In this document: piece by piece, positions 11,520 to 23,570 of the stretch | Layout of the letters: each line of letters opens with the position of its first letter | Numbering within the stretch: position 1 is the first letter of the stretch | Assembly: GCA_024803745.1 (NCBI GenBank) | Contig: JANJXV010000013.1 | Coordinates: 33,088,001 to 33,152,000 of the forward strand | DNA from: Megascapheus bottae | Taxonomy: Eukaryota; Chordata; Mammalia; Rodentia; Geomyidae | Length of the DNA: 64,000 nucleotides | Direction: 5' to 3' | Program-made: the position numbers and the translations under genes | The notes under the pieces: generated by a model | Databases searched by the model: none | What the model saw: only the letters and a program-made list of their open reading frames with translations | Told to the model about the DNA's origin: nothing

Positions 11520-11672
11520 AAACTATTACTATATCACTTTAAAGATGAGGAAACTATGGTGATTCAAATTGTCTCATAAACAAGAATATCTCTAGAAGGT
11601 GAGAGTACGGCTCCAATGCAGAAATTTTGACTTGAGAGTCCCATCTCATCTGTGCCATGCTGTTGGACATTC
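11520..11672 (-). repeat. MIR-like ancient SINE fragment
   Basis: The plus strand has AAGATGAGGAAACTATGG and a downstream GGTGAGAGTACGGCTCC pattern, which resemble the reverse complement of the MIR core and tail. Highly diverged. Confidence 0.5.
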
Positions 11673-11798
11673 CTTCACAAACTGTCCACTTCATGAAATC
11701 AGTTCTAAATTTAGTTCAACTTCCAAGCCTAGACATTGTTTAATAATCACACTTTGGGTATATTCAATTGCCAGAGAGAATTGGGTAAATTGAAAATT

Positions 11799-11894
11799 CG
11801 GCTTTTTTCTATGTATGTGGTACCAAGGAATTGAACCCGGGTCTTCGTACATACTAGGCAAGCACTCTACCACTAGGCCAAACTCCTGGCCCCT
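11799..11894 (-). repeat. IDL left monomer, no right half
   Basis: Only the tRNA-like half is present. Plus strand runs CTATGTATGTGGTACCAAGG to CTACCACTAGGCCAAACTCC, with no GGACAGTGCTC right half. It may be a monomeric insertion or a truncated dimer; no target-site duplication was found. Confidence 0.8.
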
Positions 11895-12141
11895 ATGGTC
11901 TCTCCTTCTAAAAGAAAAAAGTATATCCTTTTTAGTGGTTTTATCTTTTGTGAATTTAGGTATTTTTACTAAGCTTAATGACATATATAAACCGATGACT
12001 ATAGTTAATAAGTGCCAAAAATATTAGTGTATTTATTGTTTTTAATTATTGTTGTTACTCTTGCTACCAAAGTGATAGGAAAGAATATTTTAAGTTCCTA
12101 TTGGATATTGAAGAATATTGTGTCTTAAAAAGGTTGAATGA

Positions 12142-12338
12142 GGCTGGGAGTTTAGCTTAGTGGTACAGTGCTTGCCTAGCATGCACAAAGACCCAGGTTC
12201 AATTCCTTGCTACCACATACATAGAAAAAAGCTGGAAGTGGTGCTGTGGCTCAACTGATAGAGCACTAGCCTTGAGGAAAACCCCAGGACAGTCCTCAGG
12301 CCCTGAGTTGAATCACCAGGATTGGTGAAAAAAAAGAT
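12142..12338 (+). repeat. IDL-Geo type dimeric SINE with target-site duplication
   Basis: Left half GAGTTTAGCTTAGTGGTACA and GGTTCAATTCC; right half GGTGCTGTGGCTCAACTGAT and GGACAGTCCTCAGGCCCTGA, then a short A tail. AAAAAGGTTGAATGA at 12127-12141 and AAAAAGATTGAATGA at 12331-12345 flank it, with one mismatch. Confidence 0.93.
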
Positions 12339-12345
12339 TGAATGA

Positions 12346-15300
12346 TATAATGTGATATAATAAAAACTATGTTAATCAGTATTGATTATTATTGTTATCC
12401 CTAAGTAGTTTAAGTATAAAGCTGGTTCAACACATCATATTATCTTCATCAATGTCACGGCTTCCATTGTGCTCCATCTCTCCTAAACCCTTCTCTCCCC
12501 TTAATTTACCTGGTTCCAGTTTCACATATGATCATTGAATATTATAACTGTTCTCCAATTTTTACATATATATATTGAATGTTATGAGTTTTTTTATTTA
12601 TAAATGTACATTGAATATTATACCTATATTCATCATCCCTTCCTCTTGGTCCTTCCGCTTAACAATACATAATTCGAGTTCCTGTTATTCATTTTGTTGA
12701 ACTATAACTTAGTTATTTGAAGGATGTATACAATTGCAGTCACTCCCAATAATTTAGGTAATGTGCATATGACTCCTGTATACTTCAATGTTGTTTATCA
12801 TTTAAATCTAACTTCCAGTCCATTTTCAAGCCAGAACTGAAGCTAGTGGCTTTCCTTTCTACTCCAGGGCTCAATCTGACAAAGCCACAGCTCTAATCTA
12901 AGCTCAAGAATCACACCTGCTCCTTTAACAAAGTAGAAATGAAATCCATTCATTATTGGCCTATGGCATATTTAGTAGCATTCAGAAACTCGATTTCTAT
13001 GATCATCTTTATTCATTTATTTAAAACAGAAATTGTGATGGAAAAAAAAGACTGAAGACAATTTATGTGCTTAACTGGCACCAGAAAATTCAAGATGTTA
13101 TGCAACTTCATTTTAAAATAGCATTTTCTTTTACTTCATAATCACAAGTTTTGGAAAATAACCAATCTTTGTTTTCACGTCCCTTGCTTTTGTTATTTCA
13201 TGGCAAATTTCAAAATGCTTCAAAATAAAATCTTTGATTTATTCTGGCCAGGAAGATGAAGCCAGGCTAACAACAAATGCTGGTATTGCAACTTCAAAAG
13301 ATATATATTGCCAAGTCACTCCCTACTTATGATCTATCATTCTTCCTGAGGAATAAGAATTGCTGCTTAGACTCCATGGACAGAAGGGGCAAAATTAAAT
13401 TTAACAGCTTCCTGCAACAAACATGTCTTTCTCTAGGGACAACTCCAATTATCTTAACCATAATAAGAATTTAATTGTTAGTAGCCTTCCCTCTGCCAGC
13501 TTTCTTCAAGTTAAGTCCCCAAACAAGCAGATTGCCTTCAAAATAAATAGAGATTCATCACAGGCATGGAAAAATGTGAGTGGCTCAAGCTGAAGCAATG
13601 GCCCAAGTGGTTTATATTACTCTCAACCTCCCATTTTTACTGTGATTCTAAACAGATGACAAATTCGCCCTAATTTCAACTCAACAGCTGCCTTCTGTCT
13701 TCACCTTCATTCCTCTCCACTCTCCTAACCCAGCTTGATATGATCATCTTTTAGTGTCTCTTACTTCTGTTATTAATGCTATGATCTATCCCGCCACTAG
13801 GTCTCTTCACTGTCCTACAAAGATTTTTATTCAACTATGTTTATCCCTCCCCTAATACATTCACAGACACTAAGAAATGAGTCACATTTCTTACTGATTT
13901 TCTTTTCCTTTTCCATTATCCTTCTGATGCAATGAATTCACTGGTAAAGTTAGGATTTGTTCTAGAGCAAAAGTGATCATCCTAGTCCTTGAATCACATT
14001 GACAAGAAACGAGTCCTTTAAAATTGTTAAGAGTCAGGTTGCAATAGAAATGTCACATCCCTCAGCTTGGGCTCAGCTTGTCATGAGCTATTAGGCATCA
14101 GCCCTCCCTCTATGAAACTGTTAAGCATTCAGATCTAGGAAGTACATCTTTGATTTATCAAAGATGGCTGTGAAAGAGAACTCAAAAATAGACTTCTGAA
14201 CCTATTGATCAACCTTTCCTGATTCCTCCATGCCACCTTACACTCACTGGCTTCTATGCTATCTTCTCTAGATTCCACATACGAATGATCATATAGTATA
14301 CATTGGCTCTAGCAGAGTGATCATAGTCGGCAGCAGTGGATGACATTGTCTATGCCTGTATGTGTACGTAATGCCTTATGCTCGTTACCACTTTGTTAAC
14401 TTGGTACTTACCAGTTCTCAGTTGTTCCTGCAATTGCTCTTGTCTTTTTATTGCTTCCTTCAAATCCATCTTTCTTAGATTTATCTCCAAAAATCATAAT
14501 CATCAACACGCATTTTATTTCTAAAATCTATCTGTGGCTCACTTTTGCCTTAAAAATAAAGTGTGAGCTTCCTTGCATAGGTAGTCTGTGTGTTTTCATC
14601 CCTTGGATCTAAGCTCATGTCTCATTATTATCTTTGCAGTTATCTTGTGATATGGAAACCCATGTGTTCATGTTTTTCTGCATCACTATACTTCCCTAAG
14701 CTAACTTGAAGTCACAAAGGATGTTATTTATCCACAACCCAAACTCTGTTTGTCTATGTAACTCTTGTTCTTTTTTTTATCTTATTTCAACGTATAACTA
14801 TGCTTACTCCCGTAAAGATTTCACTTTCAGTGTGCCTTCAGTCTCTTGTTGGATATTTCTTATGCTTTTTAAATTTTACCATATATTATTATGACCAGTA
14901 GTTAGCTCCATCATTGCTAATTGAAGAAGGGCTTGTCAGTGTTTACCTCATACCCCTCTTCATTTTCAATTAAAATTAAAAAATCACAAAATGACTATGG
15001 GTGTATTTCTTGAGGCAGCTATAGAAAAGCATATGTTTATATAAGATGAAGAAGTAGAGTGGAAAATGAGAAGAAAAAGTCCATATAGATGAGTAGCAAA
15101 TTATTGTAAATTTGGATGGTTGTGCTTTTGAACGTGCTAGAATTGAAGCCAATCATATGTACATATCCAAGAAATCAATTTTGGGGGGTTAATATCTGCA
15201 GCTCCAAGATGAAAAAAAGTGATATTCTGTATTATAATAGAATTGAATGCATTCTAATATTCATGCCAGAAATTTATTGATAAAGATTTTAAATTATATG

Positions 15301-15900
15301 TAAAAATGAAAACTGATACCAGCATTCAATTTCAGACACTAGAGAAAGAGAGAATACCAGGCCAGGAAAATCAGGAAAGGCTTTATGGAACATTTGGGTT
15401 GAAACCAGGCTCTGAGTGGTGTGGACGATAGAGTTAACTGGACCTAATCTGGAAAATTCATAAATAAATTTAAAATGCCCCAGTTTTAAAAAAACAATGG
15501 AATAAACAGAGCATGTATTTCAGACAGATAATACATTTTTCATGCAGAAAAACAGCATCTTACCTCTTTGACCTGGGATCAAATAGCTTTGCATTCTGAC
15601 CAAATGTTTTCATTCACCTATCAATCATCTCATTACCAATTTTTATGCTCTACAAATCAAGCTGTCCTATTGTGAACTTTCAGAAATATGGAAGCCTCTA
15701 GGACTGATTTTGCATTTTTTCTATAGCTCTTTGCTAATTATAATACTTGAAATACTGCAACTTCAAGAGAACAATTGTATTACATTTTGAAGCCTGTACC
15801 TAACATTTTACACAATAATAACATATTTCTAAGTCCTCATTATCACCCAGGCTCAGTTACTCAAATTAATGACCACAAGATGAGGTAAGTAGCCATTTTT

Positions 15901-15902
<2 letters not shown>
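12346..15902. other. Long repeat-poor non-coding interval
   Basis: About 3.5 kb with no recognised gene, RNA or young repeat. The C/T-rich part around 12440-12780 might be an old L1 3' UTR, but I could not establish it. Short open frames (up to 65 codons) look random. Confidence 0.5.

Positions 15903-15952
<50 letters not shown>
15903..15952. repeat. (TG)25 microsatellite
   Basis: Fifty bases of uninterrupted TG in otherwise unique sequence. Likely length-polymorphic, with Z-DNA potential. Confidence 0.97.
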
Positions 15953-15954
<2 letters not shown>

Positions 15955-16089
15955 TGAAATTGCATTAAAATTCTGAGGATTTGAGCTTGAAATTTTGTAT
16001 TTATTGGCACTATGAGTTCTCAGAGGCTGAGAGAAATCTCATTTACTTCTCATACAAGGAAATAATTAAGAGGCCCCTGAAGAAAGTTG

Positions 16090-16215
16090 TCTGGACTTAA
16101 GTCCTTGCCCAACTATTACTAAGACATGATCTATGACTTTTGAACATCCTTGTGGATTTACTAGTCACTTTAATTCTCTCTGGATTCTCATAGTAATACC
16201 TATTTTGCTTCTATG
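16090..16215 (+). repeat. MIR-like ancient SINE fragment
   Basis: Contains GTCTGGACTTAAGTCC, CATGATCTATGACTTTTGAA and AATTCTCTCTGGATTCTCAT. These resemble the MIR order of TGGGTTCAAATCC, TGTGACCTTGGG and CCTCAGTTTCC, but are strongly diverged. Confidence 0.5.
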
Positions 16216-16230
16216 AATTATCGAAGCTAG

Positions 16231-16461
16231 GCCAGGCTCTGGTGGCTCACATCTGTAATTCTAGCTACTCAGGAGGCTGGGATTTGAGGATCACAGTTCA
16301 AAGCCAGCCAGTGCACCAAAGTCCCTGAGATGCTTAACTCCAATTAACCTCTTGAAAGGGGGAAATGGTGCTGTGGCTCAAGTGGTAGAGCAGTAACCTT
16401 GAGCTGAAGAGTTCAGGAACAACACCCAGGCCCAGAGTTCAAGCCCCATGACCGACCAAAA
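16231..16461 (+). repeat. B1-like/Geo composite SINE
   Basis: Head GGCTCTGGTGGCTCACATCT, right half GGTGCTGTGGCTCAAGTGGT and TTGAGCTGAAGAGTTCAGGA, end CCCCATGACCGACCAAAA. Confidence 0.92.
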
Positions 16462-17079
16462 TTTTATCTAAGATAATCCTAATGTATGCACATAGTAATT
16501 TCAGTTAGGTACACATGTGAGAAATAAGGACTCAAAGTAAAAACCCACAGTTTAGCAATCTCTTAATGGTAGGTTGATGGTAGTTGGAGGCAAAGTTCTT
16601 TTGCTTATATGGTATTTAGCTTTCATTCTCATGTAAATTTCATTCTCCTAGGAAACTATAGACACAAAGTGGGAGATATCACGTTAGCACTTTATGCAAG
16701 CAGAGGAAAGAGTAAATGTATTATTTATCTGTAAAAGGAACTTCATGGACACTACCCACAATCTTAACACCATTGTGTCAAGCAAAACTTACCATATTAT
16801 CTATATATGAGACAGAATGGCAGGCAGTAACTCTAATCTTTTAACTAAATGACAATGTGCCTGGATATTTTTTAAATAAATTTATGTCAGTGGCCTGCCG
16901 GATAGTATCTGAACACTTAATACAGTTTGGAGAATATAGCAGTGCCTTTTTATTTTTTATATTTTGCATTTTTATGGTTTGTAATTGCTTCGTACTAAAA
17001 ATATTTAAAACCAAAATTAACTTTGTTCAAATTAAATGCAATTTTTTCAACATTTGCCTCAACTCTGTTATTTTTATTA

Positions 17080-17660
17080 GAATAAATTAATTGAACAAAG
17101 GGATTGAATTATTATATTTACAATAATACAATGCATTTTGATCAAATTAATCCCCTTCTTAACTCTCCTCTCTCCTTAATTTTTAAACAGCTTTTATTGA
17201 GTTTATTATTTCTTTTATCCATACATGCTTCAATCATATTCACCTCCTATCAACCTCTTCCTTTCTTTTTCCAAGCAATTTCCTACCATTCCCCCAACAT
17301 AAGTAGTTCTCTTTTTACAAACATTTCTCTGATTCTTTTCTTTTCTTTCCCTAAATTCCACATGTGAATGGTTTATCTTGTTTAATATGGTAATTTCAAG
17401 TTTGAGCCATTTTCCCCCAAATAGTCTAATTTCATTCTTCTTTATGGTTGAATAATACCACACTGCATGTAAGTACTACATTTTCTGTTGTGAGTGATGA
17501 AAAATGAGACTGATTTCATACCTTGGCTCTTGTGACTAGTGCTGTTACATAATTATGTAGATGTGTCTTGTACTTACTTACATGTAGGCCTTTGTCTGTA
17601 TTCATAGAAATGGTGCAGTAAGTATTTTATTCTTTGGTTCTTTGACATATACTTTACTTT
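17080..17660 (-). mobile_element. Old LINE-1 fragment (ORF2 C-terminus)
   Basis: The minus-strand frame at 17230-17463 begins MWYYSTIKKNEIRLFGGKWL and matches the end of L1 ORF2 (human L1 has MWYIYTMEYYAAIKND-like sequence). It belongs to a clearly older subfamily than the copies at 3, 31 and 52 kb. No catalytic motif is present. Confidence 0.75.
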
Positions 17661-18211
17661 TATGAGCATTACAACAATTCTTGTTTTGTTTTCCTTTGCT
17701 AGAAACTACATTATTTGCCTATTTCACTATTCTAATCAAATTATCAGCAGTTTGAAAAATAGTTATAACTGATATTTTATATTAATAGGAAGGGTTTTTT
17801 AAGTTTATTTAGGATTTCATAAAGCTGAGATAGTTATGATGCCCTGGGTTCCACCATAAGCAAACTGAAACACAAATAGTTAAATCAATTAGAGGAAACT
17901 TAAGAATGACCTGCCAGGAACTAACAGCCACTATCTCAGATATAATTAGTGATTTAGAAATAGAAAGCATTTGTTTAACATAATATTTCCAAGAACATTT
18001 ATGAAAGTTTTCCTATGATGGTCTTGAAGTCCAATTTATGAACCGATGCTGTTTTCTACAATAATTTCTTTACATTTTACTGTGTCTAAGTTTATTGTTT
18101 AGGAGAGTTTGCTAGAAGATATCTAGTCACTTACATTACTTTCAGTTTTCAATTTTTTTCTTAAAAAGCTATTTTCTGTTTTAATAAATACTATATTGAA
18201 AAAGACTTTAC
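17661..18211. other. Unique AT-rich DNA
   Basis: Nothing recognised. Confidence 0.4.
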
Positions 18212-18495
18212 CAGTCAGGTACCAGTGGCTCACACCTATAATTCTAACTACTCAGGAGATTGAGATCTGCAGATGGTGATTCAAAACCACCCAGGGGAAA
18301 AGTCTGTGAGATTCTTGTCTCTAATTAACTATCAGAAAACTAGGAGTGGTACTGTAGCTCAAAGTGTAAAGCTGTAGACTCCAGTCAAAGAGCTCAGGAA
18401 CAGCATAGAGGCCCGGAGTTCATGCCCCATGATTCAAAAGGAAAGGGAAAAGGAGAAAGGGGAAAGGGGAAGTGAAGGGAAAGAAAGGAAAGATC
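18212..18495 (+). repeat. B1-like/Geo composite SINE with purine tail
   Basis: Head CAGGTACCAGTGGCTCACAC, linker GATTCTTGTCTCTAATTAAC, right half AGGAACAGCATAGAGGCCCG, then a GGAAA-rich purine tail from about 18438 to 18495. Confidence 0.88.
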
Positions 18496-18540
18496 ATATC
18501 TTCATAGTGTTGGCCCTTAATTCTGGTCAGTAATATCACT

Positions 18541-18558
18541 GTATATGTGTGTATGAGT

Positions 18559-18593
<35 letters not shown>

Positions 18594-18600
18594 CATGCAC
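18541..18600. repeat. (TG)n microsatellite
   Basis: Imperfect then perfect TG units, ending GCACATGCACAC. This alternating purine-pyrimidine stretch has Z-DNA potential. Confidence 0.9.
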
Positions 18601-19590
18601 ACATCTGTCTGTCTGTCTATCCTATGTGCATAAGGATGGGTTGGTTAGAGATATACCACATACTGTCCATAGACAAATTATCAGCTTTTTGACAATCCTA
18701 TAACCACAGATTTTCTTTGCTAAAATTTAACTTTCATAAATCTTCTATTTAGAATTACAACTAATTATAAAATAATCAAATAAAAATCTCCTGTTCCACT
18801 GGAATGTCAATGTGATTAAACAATAATGTCAACCTAAAAATATATTTTGCCTCATAAGAGTCATTGCATTGACAGCTATGCAGAATGGTTATTTGTTTGC
18901 CAAAACTAACCAGTTTCTATTTATCTTCTTCCCTTATATGGTGTTTATTCTTAAGTTTAAAGCTGAACTTCATGTTTATAGCACACTAAGTAACTAAACA
19001 AAAATAATCATGTCTTTAAATGATTAGCCTGAAAATGTCATTTGTTAATTCTTTCTGAACAAACACAGAAATCCAAACTTTTAATTTGTTTTCCTGCCCA
19101 ATAAACTCATTATTTAGGATGTGATTAATATACCATATTTTAATATCACTAACACATATTCTCAGTAACATGAATCATATACCTAGAATAAGAACTTTCC
19201 AGAGCTGAATTGTTGGAGATTCTGCATTCCCAATGAAACAGAATCAACTAAAATTCAACCAGTAGTTGCTTCAGAAATAAGGTACATATTCACTTGAGCA
19301 TAATCATTTTCTCATATGTTTTGATTTACTTTGTTCTTTCTGATTCTAGATTTAATTGTCTTTGCAGAATTATGTTCAGCCAAAGTTGGAGTTTTTATTC
19401 TGAATGTTCAGATATATCCAAATACACTACCGTTTGTTATTTCAAGGATATACCATAAATTTATTAGATTCTTACAAAAACCTCTTAAAAATTGAAAGAT
19501 GCTAAGAACAATAAATGGAAGCAAAATGGATGTGATACTGGCTATTTTTTACAAGACAGCTTTAGAAAAATACAAAGAAAATAGAACAAA
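18601..19590. other. Unique AT-rich DNA
   Basis: Nothing recognised beyond short runs of CTGT at 18605-18620. Confidence 0.4.
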
Positions 19591-19626
19591 ACATATATAT
19601 ATATATATATATTACAGGGAGAGAGG

Positions 19627-19706
<80 letters not shown>
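19591..19706. repeat. (AT)n plus (GA)n compound microsatellite
   Basis: About 22 bp of AT units at 19591-19612, then roughly 80 bp of nearly perfect GA units to 19706. It reads as open frames of Arg-Glu or Ser-Leu repeats, which are artefacts of the dinucleotide. Confidence 0.97.
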
Positions 19707-19710
<4 letters not shown>

Positions 19711-20565
19711 GGAGAGGGACAGGAAAGAAAAGTGAAAAAAAAATCAGCCTTTGCAAAGTGTCATGAAAGAGCTACGCCTACAAACAGGGAAAAGAATTTT
19801 GAAGTATACCTAATATATGTCATTATTTCTGACTACTTCTATAAAAAAGAATTAAAAAGGAGTTGCTTTTATATACCACTTTTAGAAGGAGTAAAAAATC
19901 CTAGTATGATGAAGTAGAAAGTAGGAATTGACTTATTCCTTTATCAAAGAATACTGACTTACACTTAGGATAAACCTTCCTTCTACTGGGCCCAGTTAGA
20001 CATCTATGGAAGGATGATTCCTATGAAGGGAGTTCTCTTGCTTGTCACAAGATCATGCCCTGCACTAATGTTGCTAGTGCAAAATGCCAAAATAAAAATG
20101 TTTTCAGGAATTTTATTATTGAGTTGTGAAACACACATACCTTGCAAAATAATGTTAAAATTAATTATGGTGAAAACAAAGTTTAAGGTTCATCATATCC
20201 TAATTGTGCTAGCCAACTGATTAGTTGGTATGGACTTTACTAACTCTCTGGCCTCGAATTGTGACACTCCTTTTATCTTAAGTAGCAGAATTAGTAAATT
20301 TTAGCCACTAGATCTAATCTTGGCTTTCTTCAGAACTCTATTGTCCAAGGACAATAGATTTCAAATATTTTGATAAACTTACCCTATTTCCCCCTACTAT
20401 GACATTATAGCTATCCATTATTTCAAGGTTCATTCAGATTACTCACAAAGCTTAAATTGTTTACTGTTGTGAAATTACTCTCTTACTACCTATTCAAATA
20501 TTCTCTGACTGCTTTGCTCTCTTCCAGACTCTCTTTGCTCTATCTTGGCTAAGCTATGATGCCCT
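19707..20565. other. Unique AT-rich DNA
   Basis: No gene or repeat family recognised. Open frames are short and without motif. Confidence 0.4.
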
Positions 20566-20895
20566 ATGTTCTCAAACACTAGTCTAGATGTTGACTCAAA
20601 GGTGTTTTGTAGATGTGACATCTATAATCAGATGGTTTTAAATAAAGGAGATTTACATAGATGAAACTCATTCAATCAGCTAAAGGCGTTAAAAGCAAAA
20701 AATAGTTTTCCTAAAGATGGTGGCATTGATTCAAAGCTGTAACACAGCCCCAGCCTGAGTTTTCATCCTGCTTATGTGTCCTACAGATTCTATATTTGCC
20801 AACTCTAAAAATCAAATAAGCCAGCTACTTAAAATATCTTTCTCTGCATATATATGCATTCATCTATACACATATAGATCATGCATAGACATATA
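20566..20895 (+). mobile_element. MaLR-like LTR remnant
   Basis: The order TTCAATCAGCTAAAGGCGTT, then AGCCTGAGTTTTCATCCTGC, CTACAGATTCTATATTTGCC and an ATATATATGCATTCATC-type end resembles one subgroup of mammalian MaLR/MLT-type LTRs. Old and incomplete; no internal region is seen. Confidence 0.6.
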
Positions 20896-21231
20896 GATAA
20901 CTAATTTCATATTGATTTTTATCCAATAAAATAAGATGTTTTAATTACTTACATAAAGCAAATAGAGTGTATGTAATGTAAATTATATATAAACACACAT
21001 ACATATGCCCAAAACAGTTGGATATATATTTTACACATACATATAGTCTTCTTTGGTCTTTGTGGAGGATTGCTTCCAAAAAATCCACTCAACTCCACAG
21101 TATACATAAAATGAAAGAACTTTCACACAACCTAAACAAAGACTCCCACAAGCTATATCATAACATTTGGTTTAATGGAATATATGTGAGTATACAGACC
21201 AGCAGAAAAATGCTGACACTACTTAAACTAG
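20896..21231. other. Unique AT-rich DNA
   Basis: Short TATA-rich runs (ACATATAGATC, ATATATAAACACACATAC); otherwise nothing recognised. Confidence 0.35.
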
Positions 21232-21398
21232 CATTCCAAGCTTGGTATGAGCTTGTATGCCTGTCATTCCAGCACTCAGAAGCTTAAGGAGGAAACCTTA
21301 AAGAAGGACAAGTATCTGAGGCCATCCTTAGCTATGCAACAAGTTCTAAGCCATTTGCGCTTTGTAGAAAATCCCTGCCTCAAAAGGAAAATAATTGC
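21232..21398 (+). repeat. Old B1-like SINE monomer
   Basis: Contains TGTATGCCTGTCATTCCAGC, AGCACTCAGAAGCTTAAGGA and ATCCCTGCCTCAAAAGGAAA, the usual B1 order of A box, B box and 3' end, with substitutions and a short internal insertion. Confidence 0.65.
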
Positions 21399-21959
21399 AT
21401 TCCCTAGAACTTCCAATCCCCCTTATCATTCCTTACCCATTGTATGCCCTGTAGTAGCATCACATTAAAATCCAGTCCTTTAGTTGTTATCTATCTTCCA
21501 CTTTCTAAATAATACCATACGAACAGAGAATTCTGTCAATTTTCCCACTGATATTCCACAATGCATGAAAACAGCCAATGCATGGTAAAGACTACATGTT
21601 CATTGAGCATATAGCATATTATATCATCCACACATGATAGTTTATACAAAAATGATTATTATTTGAAAGATTAAAAAGTCCTTGACCATCACTATCTGAA
21701 TATTTAAATGAAACTTGAAGCTTACAAATGTAATTTACAAAGCACTCAGATGAATTGCCAAAGTATATATAGCGCACATCTGGCAATGTTTAGTGTATCA
21801 AAATTCATCCATTTCTTCTAGAACCTTCATTCTTAATTATTCTGATAATGGAAATAATTTGAAGTATATAATCTTAATTTTAAGAGCAAATTACTCTTCA
21901 CAGCTAGAAGACTGGAAAATCTAATCTTGAACAAATCATGTAAATTCAGCCAGAATTAC

Positions 21960-22083
21960 ACTTTTCTTGATTTATTTATTTATTTATTTTTATTTATTTA
22001 TTTATTTTTTGCCAGTCCTGGGCTTGAGCTCAGGGCCTGAGCACTGTCCTTGGACTTTCTCAAGGCTACTTTTCTTGATTTAT
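21960..22083 (-). repeat. Severely truncated Geo-type SINE with (TTTA)n tail
   Basis: Only about 58 bp of the SINE right half remain (22010-22067, plus strand GCCAGTCCTGGGCTTGAGCT). Its A-tail is now a TTTA array of about 40 bp. A perfect 16-bp direct repeat, ACTTTTCTTGATTTAT, at 21960-21975 and 22068-22083 brackets it. The element is therefore a 5'-truncated retroposition, not a deletion remnant. Confidence 0.92.
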
Positions 22084-23399
22084 ATTGATACCCATTTTAA
22101 ATATAGATTCATCTAATAATTTGTCTTATTTTCATTCTTTTCTAAAGACTAAGTCTTTCTATTAACAAAACTTTTATTTTTCCACTACTATTCTGACACT
22201 ATTATGAACAGTTAAAGCTGTTATGAACTAATTAAAACTATGAACTATATATCTTCCTAATAGCTGCACATATTTCCTTAGCAGGCTCCATTCTGCCTGG
22301 GTTTTATCATTACAATTTTTCAGGCTGGATGGTAATTGAGGTACTGCTTCTTATCTATCATTTATAATGAGTTGTGAAAGGATAAGCAATTTAAAGCCAT
22401 CTTCATTGATCATGTTTCTTCAGTTCCTTTCTGTACTGGAACTCATATAATTTTGAAAGTAAGTTATTTTATAAACTTTCAGGAAATAACCAGCGATTGG
22501 ATATGAAAAAAGGAGATGCTCCTGAAGAGTTACTTCAATGATATGTCCCATCTAGTGAGGGTCCAAAAAAGATGTCTAAAATCCCATGTACAATTGCATT
22601 AGGTAGATGCAAGTGATGACATGATGGCTTACCCAGAGAAATGCCAGCTATTTCTATACATATTTTAAAGTTGGGGAACAAGTAAACAGCAGCAATGTTT
22701 GATTCTGGTACTCTCCATTTCTATACCATCACTCTTCCTTCTTGTGTCTTCTCAGACTTACCTCAGAGTGTTCCCACAGTAAAGAGACTCTGGCCCCAAC
22801 AATTTCAAATTTATTTCTTTCTAGCTCATCATTTTGGAATGAGGAGTAACAATGTTTTCATATTTTCTTCTGATATTTTTTGTTTTGAGTTCTGGAATTG
22901 AATCCAATGTAACTAGCTGATTTTGCATATACAACCCTCTATCCATGATTGAGTCAGAGAGTTAGAATATTCTTATTAGCCAAATCTATCATGTGCTTTC
23001 TCATCTTCAGGACAAATATAGGGCAGCTCAATCTAAAACACATGAGCTAAGTTAGAATTTAATACAAGTATGATAATCAGCAGTTACTACTACAGCTTGC
23101 TATTCACTCCCCATATTTTGGAAATGTGGTCTCAAACACATTTATTATTGTCTAATAAAATAAGTACTGTGCTTTTTAGTTTCCTGAGAGGCAGTTAGGC
23201 ACAATTCAGTTTGGTGATAGTGAGACTTAGAAATGCACATGCCACTTACCTGTGGCTCAGCTACCTTCTGAATAAATGATTTTCTAACATCCTAGTTAGG
23301 CTCTTGAAATAGCATGCTGGTACTCCAATCTCAGTTATGTCTTTTTAGGTCATTGACTTTAGGTCAGTGTTAAAGTTGAAGTATACCTTAACAGAAGAT
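22084..23399. other. Unique non-coding DNA
   Basis: No gene or confident repeat. A MIR-like stretch around 23180-23280 is possible but too diverged to call. Confidence 0.4.
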
Positions 23400-23570
23400 A
23401 GGTCTACCTTCTAACTCTTAATATCTATGATTGTGACTGTGCTTGGAAATAGGATCTTTAAAGAAGCTTCTAAGTAGGTTATGTATGTGTGCTCTAATCC
23501 AACATAAATGATCTGCTCAGAAGAGGGTGGGGAAAATGTCACATTATGATTGAAGCACAGTTTGGAGTAA
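23400..23570 (+). mobile_element. MLT1-like LTR fragment
   Basis: TGTGACTGTGCTTGGAAATAGGATCTTTAAAGAAG-like order, followed by CTAATCCAACATAAATGATC. It matches the MLT1 order of GTGACCTTATTTGGAAATAGGGTCTTTGCAGA, then CTAATCCAATATGAC. Old and partial. Confidence 0.65.

Noticed and set aside
12142..12230. tRNA gene suggested by box A and box B
   Set aside because: The same A and B boxes occur in many dispersed copies with A tails and target-site duplications. These are tRNA-derived SINE heads without a proper acceptor stem.
19499..19756. Arg-Glu and Ser-Leu repeat proteins
   Set aside because: Translations of the GA dinucleotide array.
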